Below, piece after piece: positions 1 through 12,441 of a stretch of 64,000 bases of DNA. The stretch comes from Chamaecyparis obtusa (lineage: Eukaryota > Streptophyta > Pinopsida > Cupressales > Cupressaceae). The stretch is from positions 310,001 through 374,000 of the forward strand of contig BSBK01009268.1 in NCBI GenBank assembly GCA_027943335.1, read 5' to 3'. Position numbers and translations under genes: made by a program. How positions within the stretch are numbered: position 1 is the first letter of the stretch; every line of letters begins with the position of its first letter. The notes under the pieces were generated by a model, which made no database searches, was not told where the DNA came from, and saw only the letters and a program-made list of their open reading frames with translations.

Positions 1-304
1 TATCATTTCAATCCATTTAGATTAATTTCTTATCATTTTTTATCATCTTATTGCATCAAAAATAAATAAAAATACATTAATTTGCATTCATATTTTATTG
101 TTTTCATCATTTAAATCCTTCGTTTAGGTGTTGCATTGTCATTGATCTCGATCTAATCTGAGAATATCATACTCGCACCTACTAGAAGGCAGTAAATCGC
201 CTGGTTAGCTATATAGTTCTTATTTGCATATTTTGATTTTTGCTAACCTCTAATGTTTTACTAAAGTGTTGTATCTATAGCTAGGTACAAAATTCACACA
301 CACA
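1..304 (+). repeat. Tat1 5' LTR, right-hand part only
   Basis: This stretch aligns nearly end to end with 13396-13700, the last 305 bp of the 3' LTR, with scattered substitutions and small indels. It ends in a CACA run just before the primer-site region, the normal place for a 5' LTR boundary. About 950 bp of its left part lie outside the window. Confidence 0.92.
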
Positions 305-308
305 TTTT

Positions 309-326
309 TGGCACCCACCGTGGGGC
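309..326 (+). other. Tat1 primer-binding-site region
   Basis: The sequence TGGCACCCACCGTGGGGC begins four bases after the LTR. It starts with TGG, the complement of the CCA tail of a tRNA, as a minus-strand primer site should. The matching tRNA was not identified from memory, so the assignment rests on position and the TGG start. Confidence 0.65.
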
Positions 327-2546
327 AACCCACCTTTACATGCTGGTTTTGATTTTTTTTTTGGAGCTAAAACCTTAAAGTTTCAAAGATTTAATTTTAT
401 CTCCCAAATGGCTTGGATTTTTGTTCTAAAATGTTTTTTATAGGATGGAGACATATCAGGGAAGCTTCAATAAAAAATTTAGAATTTTTTTAGATGTTTT
501 GAATTTTTAATAATTTTTTCTTCATTTTATGGAAAAAATTAATTTCTGACGCAAATCAGCATATTTTTCAGAACTTTTACATTTTTGGAAATCTCTTTAA
601 ATTCTATAGGGGGTCCATTCTTTGTGTTTTAAATTTGGATGCAATATAATAGCTCAAATAGTCAATTTACAAAAAATTGGTCTGTTTTGGTAAAATGGGT
701 CTCTAGGGCACAAATGAAGATATTTTTCTAAAATTTTTACATTTTTGGAAATCTCTCTATTTTTTAGCATGGTTCTTTGTTTTGTATTTCTATTTTTGTG
801 GCCAAAATCATATCAAAAAAATTAGATCTTGTTGACTAGGTCAAATGCAACCAAAAATAAAATTTTGTGATGGGTATGCACTTATTTTTCACATGGTTCA
901 ATGAATGATATGAATTGTCATTTGGATTAGTTTCTGGTTATTATTGCTCCTAATAATTGATTTTCAGATCTAACCCTAGGGTTTTCATAAGTTGAATATA
1001 CATTGCATATCTTGTTTGCTTGTTTTCTTGTCGGAGAGTTTGTGGCTTGCTTGCGCGAGATTGCTTAACAAAGCTAAAAATCAAGTAAAATCTACTAAGC
1101 GCATTGTGAGGGAATTTAGGTATTCTACTACATCTAAAAAAATTTCAATTTGGACATAAAACAAATAGCTCACGTGTCTAGCTTGAGTGCCTTTCCTGCT
1201 TTCATAAATCAGACTTCAATTTTTGGGCTATAAAATGAACGTAGATTTGCTTTTTGCATATCTGTTACACATAGTAAATAGGCCCTATGAACACTATTTG
1301 TGGATGTTCTTGAGAGATTGAGCTTCTTTCACCTTTTTATTCATGTGAAGCTCCACTTGATGAAAGATCCCCTTGTAGGTAGGGAAGGTACTGAGAAAGT
1401 CTCACATTCTACTAGATTTGTGTGTCTTCAACTTTTGATTGATACATTCTCTCTCCGGAGAGGTTGATAGATCATAAGAGATTGATGTCATAGATCTTTG
1501 TGAGATAATATTATTTTTAACATGTCAGATTAATCTATCTGCTTTGTCTTGGTGAAGTGAAGAGGTTAGGGGATTATGCTCTACTTCCTTTTTGGATAGT
1601 ACCAGAAACCCAGATCCTTGAATCTGATCTAGTCCCCCTATGGTATCTTTTGTGAGTCACCATTAGAGAGGGTTAACCATAGTGGACATTTCCTTAATTG
1701 GGTCAACCACGTGGATGGAACCTCAAGTGGTAATAGCCATTTTCACCGTGGTAGTAGCAGTCGCTATATAAATGTCCTTCTGGAGGAAATCTTTATAGGT
1801 GTGGTCTCTTGTTGGGCTATCAGATCTCACTAGCAACTCCTGATTGATTAATTTCTCAGACTATGTCAAAATCTGGGTGCACCTGGATTGGAGTTTTCCC
1901 TCTTGAGATCATAAAATTTACAGAGTCAGACCATTACTAAAAACCTTGGTGAGGGAAAAAAAAATTTATTTTTCTAGGAATATGTGTGTTATTGAAAAAC
2001 TTTTGGAACATACACAATTAGCACTTCTAGGGACTAGCACAATAAGTCACTATTGCTTGTTCATGCGCAAGGTTGTTTTTTCCCTTGTTCATTGTTTTTA
2101 GATGATTGCTTGCTTCCCTTGCTTGCTATTTTGCGTGCCTGATATCTTCTTGGTTACTTGAGACAAAATTTTACACAGATCTTCAAAAACTGGACAGAAA
2201 AATTTGCAAACAAACTGGTACTGAAAACTAAAAAATTACAAATCTGAAGCAAAAATCCTTCTTGGTGTCAAAAGTCATCCTAAAATTTCAAAACTTGTAT
2301 CAAAGCCAAAGTCAAAGTTGTCAGAGATTGGTCAAATTTGTTAGAAAATCTAACTTTACAGCCTATTTCCATAATTTGTCAAACAAATCATTGTGTCAGG
2401 AATAGAGCAGAACCTATAACGAATACATTCATTTTCCTAAAGTGGTCACTTGAGTCTGATTTAGCCTTCTGATTTATCGATTTGAGTCTTTTTTATCGTG
2501 TCAAAACCTTGTCAAAATTATCTTCAAAATTCAATCTTTTTACTAA
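327..2546 (+). other. Tat1 untranslated leader (about 2.2 kb)
   Basis: AT-rich sequence between the primer site and the first gag ATG. Stops are dense in all plus-strand frames and no conserved domain was seen. A long leader is common in plant Tat and Athila elements. Packaging signals would be expected here but none could be recognised. Confidence 0.6.
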
Positions 2547-4361
2547 ATGGCTAAGTGTTGTGATCTTGTGCCCTCCATCTATTGGGCATCTACCCACACT
2601 AATGTGGAAAAATATCCTTCATTTACATCTGATCTATTCTTTAATCACTTCAATCTTGACAAGGTTGCATCATTTGATCTTCTAGAATCAATTCATTCTT
2701 CGGATTGTCTTCATCTTATTATTTGGCTTCACCCAAGGTTAATGGTGGAAACCAGAGCTTCATCACACAAGAAATTTGGAGAGGTATCCCCTACAATACC
2801 TCTGAATACTCTCTAGGCCCCAACTCTTATATAACTCTATAATTCTAGTCTTTACGAAGATGACGGTCTTGGCAATTTTCGATTGAAAACTGGTTACGTA
2901 CCCCCTCCATCAACTCACGGAGGTAATCAAAAAACCCCACCTCAATGTAATCTAGGGAGCCCTAAAAATCCTAACATATCTCATGGAGGGACACATCACG
3001 GGTCTCAAGGACACCAATCTCAACAAAGTATGGATCGAGACCCTACACCTTCTAAAATTGTTCGATATCAAAACGATGATGACTTCAAAAGAATGATGAA
3101 ACATTTCTTGAAGGAAGATAGAGAAGCATACTTTCTAGATTTAGCTCATCAAGGAGCTAAACTTCTTGCAAAATTTAATGTGGAAGATATCATTACACAT
3201 GAGGAAGAAACTCATATCATAGCTATGATGAAACAGATGCATGCCATGCAAGTCAAACTTAACAAACTTGAGAAAGAAAAGGAACCTAAAGAGTTCTCCA
3301 TGGAGGCTCTATGTCCTTTTCCATTTGATAAAGATTTGTACATGTCACCATTCCCTAAAAGAGTGGAGATGCCTAAATATGATAAGTATGATGGAAACTC
3401 TGACCCTTAAGATCATGTCAGAGAATTCTATACTCAATCTATGGATTTTATGCATGAACCAACCTACTTAATGTGTATTTTCCCCTGATGTCTGGGAGGA
3501 GTAGTCATTCATTGGTTCTCTAGAATGCCCCCTACTATAAAAAAATTTGAGGAGTTAATCAAACTATTCTATCAACAATACTCCTACAATATTCAACATC
3601 CGGTCACCATGATCAACATCTGCAATCTAAAACAATATCTAGGAGAACCATTCCTAACATTTCTCAAGAGGTAGAGGAAGAAATTTTCTCTATATGCTAG
3701 ACCTATTCCAAAAACTAAGAAGCTGGAAATCTTCATCAACAATCTTGTTCCAGAAATCAACTACCCTTTACAAATGCAAAATCATACATCTTTTGACAAG
3801 ATGGTAGATAATGCAATCAAAATTGAGAAAGTACTTGTGCAAAAAGGAGACATATCACTTCAAAAAGACAAGTATGAATCTGGATCTAGTTCTAAGGACA
3901 AGAACAAAAATTGGAACAAGAATAAAGGCATTGTCACAGATGGCATTGTTGATAATATATGTGCCCCATCTAAGGCACCTTCTTTCAATCTTACTATTAG
4001 TACCCAAGCCATCAAAGCTTCTAAAGCCAAAGCCACAGAGTCCAACAAAAAGTCACATGATTACAAACCTTGGGCTACAGATCCTAATCACAAATTCACT
4101 CCTTTCGAAGAATCCTTGGAATCTACCATGAAAACTCTATTGGAAAACAAAATCATCTACTTGCCTGAGATGAAAGTCTTTGATCTAGAACCTAAACCAA
4201 AATGGTGGAGAGAGAATAATTTCTATGAATTCCATCACAATAAAGGTCATAAGACTAATAACTGTATTCACTTGAAGCACATTATACAAGACAAAATTGA
4301 TAATGGTGACATCACGATTGATAATCATAAGAGCAATAATGATCATACAACATTCACATAA
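2547..4361 (+). pseudogene. Tat1 gag, interrupted by nonsense codons
   Basis: Gag is the structural polyprotein that forms virus-like particles. The chosen start is the ATG at 2547 (MAKCCDLV). The same frame runs on with stops near 2814, 2835, 3408, 3486 and 3672, and otherwise stays coherent to 4361. A central segment (GGVVIHWFSRMPP, then FEELIKLFYQQYS) is a typical retrotransposon gag core. The C-terminal part has a zinc-knuckle-like motif of the Tat type, YEFHHNKGHKTNNC, whose usual first Cys is Tyr (TAT for TGT). Several stops fall where related proteins have Gln or Trp, for example DP-stop-DHVREF at 3408 and FLKR-stop-RKKFS at 3672. The protein could not be made full length. Confidence 0.82.
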
Positions 4362-4899
4362 CCATTTCCTAAACATGGTAAAGAAGATTCTTCTTCTCAA
4401 CCTAATATGGGTGCTAAAGTCAATTATGCCTACTCAGGAAAAAATGTTGTTATCAATATGGTTGAACCATGCCTATCTAAGCATTGCAATGTCATCATAA
4501 TTGTAAGAAGAGATAGAGATAATCAATCAACTAATGTAGTTACTTGATCACAAGCTCAGGCACACCTACAAGGACAAATACCAGATTCATCAAATGTCCC
4601 TGAGGTGCCTTTCAATCTTTCATCTGCTTCTAAATAGAAGGCTACATCTAAATCTTCAAATCCTAAAGACACAAGGCCTAATTCATATAGTATTGTCCAA
4701 CAACTCCAGCACACAAATGCTAAAAACTCCATGTTTGAGTTTCTTTGGATATCTCCAGTTCTTAGAGCCATTCTAGACAAAGCTCTTCTCGGATCCAATG
4801 TTCTTGATGACCTTGATTTAGACAGATTCCAGACTATGGTTGGTCATCTTACGTTTCCATAGTACATTTCCTTTTCAAAGGAAGATGATAACTCCTCGA

Positions 4900-5994
4900 G
4901 TCATCCACATAACTAGCCTTTTCATATTGAATTCTTGATCCAAAACTGTCATGTCAAACGTGTGTTGATAGATGGAGGCATTGACCTAAACATTTATTCT
5001 TTCAGCTTGATTACACAATTGGGATTTTCAAAAATGGCCATTGATCCTAGGAAGAAGATAACTATCTAAGCATATGATGAGCAAGAAAGATCTTCTAAGG
5101 GAACTATTGTCCTACCTATCAGAGTAGGTCCTATCATCAGAGATACTATATGTCAAGTTCTTGATCTACCTTTGGCTTACAATATCCTCCTAGGAAGACC
5201 CTAGATACATGACATGAAAGCCATTCCCTCTACATTCCATTAGTGTTTGAAATTTCCTTATGAAGGAGTTGAGGTGATGATTCCAGCTGATCTATATACA
5301 ACTTGCAATACCTTGAAAGAGAGTGCAGATAAACTTGTTCCCAATAATATAGAATCTTCCACTAAGTAGCTAGACATTTCTTCAACCTCCAAGATAGAAG
5401 ACATTGCTAAAGAGGCTAAAATCAAAGAAAATGGTATGGGAGAATATACTATAGAGCCAGCCTTATCTTTGACATCTCTCCCTATCTCTCCTAAGTCTTA
5501 TGGACAAACTCTAAAACAATCCAAGCTCGAATTTAAAGAACCTCTTGAAGCATATAAACAAAATTTTGTTGCAGAACGAGTATCTAAATAGGAGTTTGAA
5601 GAGGATTAAGTTGTTCTCGCATGGCTATACAAAGATGAACCTAAATCTCAAGTTGTCCAAAAATGTGATGCAAAAATACCAAATATCCCGTCTAAGTCAT
5701 ATGGCCTAGGGGATAAATTGATTACAAAGATGGGATATAATGGAAAAGGACCTCTAGGACTATAGGGTAAAGGTCTTATGTCACCTCTTGATCATCATGG
5801 CCGAGAAAACAAGAATACAATAGGTCTAGGATACATGAAGAAACCTTTCTATCTTAGCAAGAACTCCCCGCATGTATTAGAATAGATTGAGCCTTACGTA
5901 GCAAATCAACTAAAGGGGGAAATAACTGAACAATCTGATAGTGATGATTTAGACACCACTGATGAGCTCATTCCTTATGAGTGTTTGCCTAAAG
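4900..5994 (+). pseudogene. Tat1 aspartic protease and G-patch-like linker (broken)
   Basis: In frame with gag, the aspartic-protease segment begins near 4950. VLIDGGIDLN is the active-site loop, with DGG where DSG or DNG is usual. AYNILLGRP near 5180 is the conserved end of the fold, followed by a stop in the LGRPW position. A second coherent block at about 5690-5850 reads GDKLITKMGYNGKGPLGL, a stop, then GKGL, which fits the G-patch pattern of a glycine-rich RNA-binding motif. Stops at 5202 and 5241 replace expected Trp and Gln. The protease would mature Gag and Pol; the G-patch could bind nucleic acid, which is inferred only from the motif. Confidence 0.72.
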
Positions 5995-6864
5995 AAAAAA
6001 AAAGACCTCCTTGAAGTGAAAGATGATCCAATAAAAAGAATTAATGTAGTAGAAACACAAGAACCTACTATAGAGAAAGAGATAGTTGCAACACATGAAC
6101 CATCTAATCTTGAAGGCAATCAAAAATAGGAAGGTGGTAGTTATTCTGAGACAGAAGATGAATCAAATGACTATGAATGGGGATTCATTCCAGAACCAAA
6201 TGAACTTGTTATAGAAAAGCATGTTGATGTTATTCACCAATATGCACCTCAACCTAATGTAAGTCTAGAGTGAAATGATGAACTTATCAAGTCTGATCCA
6301 CCAATGGCTGAAGTAGATTTCCATAATGACATTGAGCCTATTCACGAATTGAATGTCTTAAGTTGTAATATCACCTTTGAACTCAAGCATCAGGTTAGGA
6401 CCAATGATGATAGATCCATATCCATAAACACTCTTTCCCAATCTTTCACCACTTTGACTATCCAATGCCCTGACCTTCTTGACATAACATCCACCAACTT
6501 GAACCAAGGTATTTATACCTTTCCCAATGACTATGCCCTTTCTTGCTACCTAAATGCAGTTGAGCCTATGAGGACTTCCATCAGTGAATTGAGCGTTAGC
6601 ATGATAGAGTCAGACATCAGGTATCTTAGTCAGAAAAATAAGAATAAGAATAAAAAGAAAAGGAGTTCTGAGGGTGAAAACCACTTTGTGGCAGTCTTAG
6701 AACCTACAAAAGTAAAAATAAAAGATGTATCCAAAGGTGAAAATCTCTCTGAGGCACCTAAGAATGAGATATTTGATGTCCTTCCAAGTCATTTACAAGA
6801 CAGATCTCCAGTTCTAATTGAGCCCACTCAATCTATCAATTTGGGAACAACAGAAGAACCATAG
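5995..6864 (+). pseudogene. Tat1 acidic linker before RT, with frameshift at an A run
   Basis: A run of nine A at 5995-6003 is where the reading frame changes: upstream coding is in phase zero, downstream (KDLLEVKDDP) in phase one. An indel in the A run is the simplest explanation. The following linker is rich in acidic and polar residues, and the open part at 6304-6864 includes a lysine-asparagine stretch (QKNKNKNKKKRSS). No enzyme domain is visible. Such long linkers between protease and RT occur in Tat-type elements. Confidence 0.65.
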
Positions 6865-8275
6865 TTGATCCATGTAGCACAATCTTTATCAGAGGAAGAA
6901 AAGAAAAAATTTACAACATTCCTAACAGAGAAGAAGATCAACTTTGCATGGAAATATTTAGATATGCTAGGGTTGGATCCTGATCTTATAATGCACCATT
7001 TATCTATAGCTCCAAACATTAAACCTGTTAAGAAAAAATTGAGAAAGATGCATCCACATGTTGCACTCTTGGTAAAAGCTGAATTATAGAAGCTCCTAAA
7101 AGCCGGATTTATCAGAGTTATTGACTATGCAGAATGGATCTCTAATATTGTACATGTTTCTAAACCAGACAAATCAATAAGAGTGTGCACTAATTTTAGA
7201 GATGTAAACAAAGCATTCCCTAAGGATGATTTTCCATTACCTAACATTGATATGATAGTAGACATGACTACAGGCTTTGAGATGTATTCCTTAATGGATG
7301 GTTTTTCTAGATATAATCAAATCAAAATTGCTCCAAAGGATCAAGAGAAAACTACTTTCACATGTACATGGGGTACCTTCTATTGGAATGTCATGCCATT
7401 TGAGCTTAAGAATGCTAGTGCTACATATTAGAGAGCTATGACATCCATTTTTCATGACATGATGCACCAAACTATGGAGGATTATGTTGATGATACTTTG
7501 GTAAAATATATGATTAGAGCTGAACATCTAAATGACTTGAGCAAGATACTAGACAGAATGGAAAAATTTAGTCTCAGACTAAATCCTAAGAAGTGTGCTT
7601 TTGGTGTCACTTCTGGAAAGCTCTTAGGATACATAGTTTCAAAGAAGGGCATTGAAGTTGATCCAACTAAAGTAAAGGCTATAATGGAGATGCAACCTCC
7701 CAAGAACATTAGTCAAATGAGGACATTGCAAGGGAGAGTTCAATCTATCAGACCCTTCATATCTCAACTAGCGGACATATCACAACCTTTTACAAAGACA
7801 TTACATAAAGGTGTGACATTTGCATGGGGTGAGGAATGTGAAAATAATTTTGATCATATCAAGAAGTATCTATCAAATCTTCCCATCTCAATGCCTCCTA
7901 TTCAAGGGAAACCATTGATCTTATATGTCTCCACAACAGATACATCACTGGGGGCATTGCTTGCATAACATGATGAGAATAAAAAGGAAAGAGCTATATA
8001 CTATATCAGTAGAACATTGGTGGCATACAAAAAGAACTATTCTATGATTGAAAAGGCTTGTCTAGTTGTGATCTTTGCATCATAGAAACTGAGACATTAT
8101 ATGTTGGCTCATACCACACATTTAGTAGCTAAAATTGATCCACTAAAGTACCTACTAAGAAAAGCTGCCCTCACGGGTAGATTAGCCAAATGGGTCATGC
8201 TCTTAAGTGAATTTGGCATTGACTATGTTGAAAGAAAAGATATTAAAGGCCAAGTTATTGCTAATTAATTAGTAG
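6865..8275 (+). pseudogene. Tat1 reverse transcriptase plus first RNase H (broken)
   Basis: RT copies element RNA into DNA and RNase H removes the RNA strand. In phase one the RT motifs run in order: FIRVIDYAEWISNIVHVSKP, RVCTNFRDVNKAFPKDDFPL, YSLMDGFSRYNQI, then the catalytic YVDD near 7480-7491. LNPKKCAFGV, KLLGYIVSKKGIEV and RPFISQLADI follow. The first RNase H lies at about 7900-8270 (ILYVSTTDTSLGALLA, then ERAIYYISRTL, KLRHYM). In-frame stops at 7087, 7429, 7966, 8083 and 8266 mostly stand where Gln is usual, for example ATY-stop-RAM and FAS-stop-KLRHYM. Catalytic residues are largely present but the frame is dead. Confidence 0.88.
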
Positions 8276-8339
8276 ATTCGCCTTTATTTGATGATACACC
8301 AATGCAAATGGAATTCCTAGATTCCTCTATCATGAATCT

Positions 8340-8985
8340 TTCTTCTAGAGAATGGTAGTTATTCTTTGATGACTCCTATACACAGTATGGATCTAGAGCG
8401 GGCATATTGTTCATAACTCCTCAAGGATACTCAATCCAAAAAGCATTTAGAATCAAGTTTCCTTGCACAAACAATACTATTGAATACGAAGCCCTTCTTA
8501 ATGGCATGAAAATGGAAATTGAGTGGAGAGTAACAGAATTACACATTCATGGAGACTCACAACTTGTAATCCATCAAGTCAATGATGTGTACCAAATTAA
8601 AGATGAAAAGCTCATTCCATACAAGAGAATAGTAGATGATCTAAAGAAGTATTTCAGATCTATCACATTTGAGCAAATACCTAGAATAGAGAATAAGGTT
8701 GTCGATGTAATGGAAAAATTATCTACTTTATTACAATAGCCTGAACATGACCTACACTACGAGTTCTTGGTGGAAGCACTATCTTATCCTGCATATGACT
8801 CCCGTAAAACCCGCATGATTTGCACTATTGTAGGTCATGATTCATCTAGATATAAAAACCTATTCTCCTATCTCAAAACCAAATCATCCCTGATACCTTT
8901 AACCATCATGAAAAGAGATACCTTATCCACCATGCCTCCCAGTATGTCATCATTGGTCATGATCTTTACAAATGAGGTCTAGATG
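8340..8985 (+). pseudogene. Tat1 second (archaeal-type) RNase H and spacer (broken)
   Basis: After the first RNase H comes another RNase H-like fold: EW-stop-LFFDDSYT (normally FDGS), GSRAGILFITPQGYSIQKAF, TNNTIEYEALLNGMKM and LHIHGDSQLVIHQVN. The Asp, Glu, Asp order in these blocks is the RNase H catalytic pattern. A duplicated RNase H between RT-RH and integrase is established for Tat elements. The frame stays in phase one to about 8982, with stops at 8359 and 8737, and is then lost before integrase. Confidence 0.82.
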
Positions 8986-9017
8986 GTACGCTCCTTAGAA
9001 GTTTAGAATAGGAAGAG

Positions 9018-10103
9018 TCTCCACATGTGTTAGAGGAAGTCCATGAGGTTATATGTGGGTCACACTTGAATGGTTTAACACTAGCTCGAAAACTTATTAG
9101 GGCTAGGTACTATTGGTCGGCAATGGAGAAAGAGTCTATCAAGTTTGCTAAGAACTATCAAAAGTCCCAAGTACATGGCAACTTAATTCATGCTCCAGGG
9201 AGAGATCTAATTCCCTTCACTACACAATGGCCTTTTCATAAATGGGCCTTTGATCTAATAGGAGCTATACATCTTCATTCTTATAATGGACATACCCATA
9301 TAATCACAGCTACAGATTATTTTACAAAATGGGTAGAAGCAGTCCCTTTGACACAAGCAACTTGAAAAAAAATATCTATGTTCATCTTGAACTACATCAT
9401 ATGCCGGTATGGTATTCCACATTCCATAGTCACAGATAATGGTGGACAATTTAAGAACAAAAACTTGGATGATTTATGTGCCAAATTCAAGATTACACAA
9501 CATTGGTCATCTATCTACTATCCTCAAGGGAATGGACAAGCAGAGACTTCTAACAAGAATCTATTGAAAATATTGCACCATACAGTTAATAAAACAAGAA
9601 GAGACTGGCATCTCATGATCAATCCAGCTCTCTGGGCCTATAGAACAAGTATCAGAATGCCCACTGGGGCTACGCCTTTCACTTTAGTTTATGGGTCTGA
9701 AGCAGTACTTCTTATTGAGGTTGAAATCCCATCACTAAGAATCAGAATGCATGGTCTAGTAACTGATGATGGCTATAGAGTGTCTAGGTTGCAAGAACTT
9801 GAACTACTAGATGAGCTTAGACAAGTAGTGTATGATCATCTCAGAGTATATCAAAAGAGAATGTCTAGAGGTTACAACAAGAAAGTCAGACATAGAGAAT
9901 TTCAAGTTGGCGATCTAGTCTTGAGAGAGAATCCTAAAAATAAATCACATAGAGAGCATAAGGGGAAGTTTGAACCCAACTGGCTAGGTCCCTTTGTTAT
10001 CACTGCTACTTTTGGCTCTGGTGCCTATCAACTCTCAATGAATGAAGGAGAAAAGCTCCAAGAACCAATCAATGTTCTCCATCTGAAGAAATTCTACGCC
10101 TAA
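9018..10103 (+). pseudogene. Tat1 integrase (one internal stop, damaged zinc finger)
   Basis: Integrase inserts the DNA copy into the host chromosome. The N-terminal zinc-binding segment reads EEVHEVICGSHLNGLT, then NYQKSQVHG, where the usual CQKCQ has lost both Cys. The catalytic core follows: FDLIGAIHLH (first Asp), TDNGGQFKN (second Asp) and the PQGNGQAETSNK block (Glu). The tail has FQVGDLVLRE, GPFVITATFGSGAYQLS and the end LHLKKFYA. A stop at 9363 splits the core. The final TAA at 10101 looks like the authentic end of pol. Frame is phase zero, unlike the RT part. Confidence 0.88.
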
Positions 10104-12427
10104 GGCATTCAGTCTATGGTAAATTATCCTGAAAAAATCTTAAAAATCTAAAAAAAGTCCTGAAAAAATGAACATCTTGGTGAAAACCTAGCAATAGGTG
10201 CCTTGATGATTCACAAAAAAGGTAAAAAATATCAAAAGTACAAAAAAATTGAAAAAATGAAAAAATACAAAAAAATGAGAAAAAGAAAAAAGTGCCTTGG
10301 TGAAAACTTGGAAACAGGCACCTTGGTAGCAAAGATAGAATCTTTGCCAACATGGTGAAAACCCGGCAAACGGGTGCCACCTGTTTCAAAACACTCCATC
10401 TATCAGCGCAATCTTGGTCTTTCCTAGCTTTCAGTCTTACTTTAGTTTGTACATATTTCTTGATTTGTTTCTACATTCCTATTTTCAATAAGTCGGTCTG
10501 TACACCAATCAGTTGAAGCATTTGTATCCTATCAATGCTTAACACTTGGGGGCAATCAATGTCATATCCTATGGTCTCCATTATACCTCAAATGAGTCAT
10601 ATCTAGTCAAGGTCCTTTGAATCTTTATCCGAGTCAGTCTATCTGTCTATTCTCTAGAAAGGGATTTTCAATCTACAACAACGCAATCAAACACAAAATG
10701 AAAACAATCTATGCTTCACATGCTTTTATCTCCTTGTATGCTTACTGATTCACATTGAGACTTTTGCATATTTTGTTCCCACAAGCTCTTCGATGATGTC
10801 CTTTACAGGATTTAGAGAGTGATGATTGGGGGTATAATCTTTTCTTTGTTTTCTTCTTGTATGTGAAAATCTAACAACTTTGGAAATTTTGGATTGAAAT
10901 GGTGTCCGACTGTAAGAGCCTCTATCTCAAATTGGATGGCCATGCGTACCTCAACCATTGATACCCAAAAAATTCAAGGAAGTTTGATGTAACTATTGTC
11001 TTTTTTGAGTGAGTTCTTTCTCCTATTGTGAAATGTGATCTTACCTAAGGATGTGAATGATAAAAGGTCACTACGGGTCATTCACATTGGATTTAGAATG
11101 ATCTCTTGACTGTTTGATGTGTTTGTATGCAAGGCGTATTCTAGTCATCACGACATCTATGTTTTGATGCTTATACAAATTGCTATATCAAAATGGACAT
11201 GATATTTAGGTCATCTTGGCGCTTATACCTTGGTGCTTATATCTAATTCGACATTCTGAAAACAAAATCAATATTCATATGTCTATGGTTGTCTAGCCAG
11301 TGGGTGTTGTATTGATTCTTGAGCATAAAAATCAATATTCATATGTCTATGGTTTCATAACTAGTGGGCATTGTATTGATTTATCCAGTTACCTAAAAAT
11401 TCAATGATGAGAATGACTGACACATGATCAGTGACTAGGTCCTAGGTCTTAGGTTTGCATCTCATTTTGCATGTCATTTTACACTTTGCATGATCTCACA
11501 AATTGCTTGAACACTTAAACGATTCTTCAAAAATGCTAAAAACATATCATAAGAGTTGAATCTCACATGAAGGTTCCTTCAACAAAATAGCAAGTAGAAT
11601 CCTTTTTCGGGATCAAAATTGAAATCTGAGATCATTTATATAATTAACTCCTTGCATAATTGACCTTCAATCATCACAAAAATCTTGAATTCAACTTAAC
11701 TGATTATCTTACATCAAACTATCAAAATTTCAACTTGGTCAACCATGGTCAACTTATGGTCAAACCTAGTCAAACTTGGTCTTCTAGATCTCCAAACGAT
11801 GTAGAACACATTCTCCGACGTGTATAACCACTTCTCAAATCAATTAACATGCTTCTAAACTATAATGTTGACTTTTCTTGTCAGATTTCAATTTTCATCC
11901 CAAAGGGGGCATGGTATTGCACATCATTCAAGTCTTTAAATCAAATCTTTCTTTCAGTGATCAAGACAACAACCACATCTAGTTGTTGATTCATCTAAAG
12001 ACCTCATCACTTGGGGAAAATCTATCATCGCTTGGAGCATATTAGATTCATCGAGATCCATATCAATCTGGTATCCTAAATCTATCTTGTAAACTGTATC
12101 ATCTTTTTGTAACCATCGGTTCATTAGTATTATTTCCTTGGTTCTTCATAACTAATGGGTTCAGGATGTGATACCAATATGATTCATACAAGGACATTGA
12201 GGTCTGGAATCGGTCACTCACTTCTTCGCAATCATAAGGTTCAGAATCAGGTGTTTTGGCACTTTTTCGTAATCACTGGTTCATTGTTGATATAGCTAGC
12301 ATCATCTTGATTCCTAGTCATTCTGGGTCTGGGTTGATATCTTTCAATCTTTAATATTTCAAATCAGTTTCATATGTATATCAAACATAGACTATTCTTT
12401 GAACCACTATGCTTTGCACAGTGATTC
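10104..12427 (+). other. Tat1 3' non-coding tail with repeated stem-loop motif
   Basis: No coding domain seen in 2.3 kb. Three versions of GGTGAAAAC followed by a short inverted repeat lie at about 10172, 10293 and 10353, within A-rich sequence. The phrase CTTGGGGGCAATCAATGT at about 10545 has a close relative in Tat2 near 16047. The rest is AT-rich and looks non-coding. Confidence 0.6.
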
Positions 12428-12441
12428 AAAGAGGGGCAAAA
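12428..12441 (+). other. Tat1 polypurine tract
   Basis: AAAGAGGGGCAAAA directly precedes the TGTAATACCC start of the 3' LTR. It is the expected plus-strand primer. Tat2 has the near-identical AAAGAGGGGCATT at 18332, which supports the family link. Confidence 0.85.
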
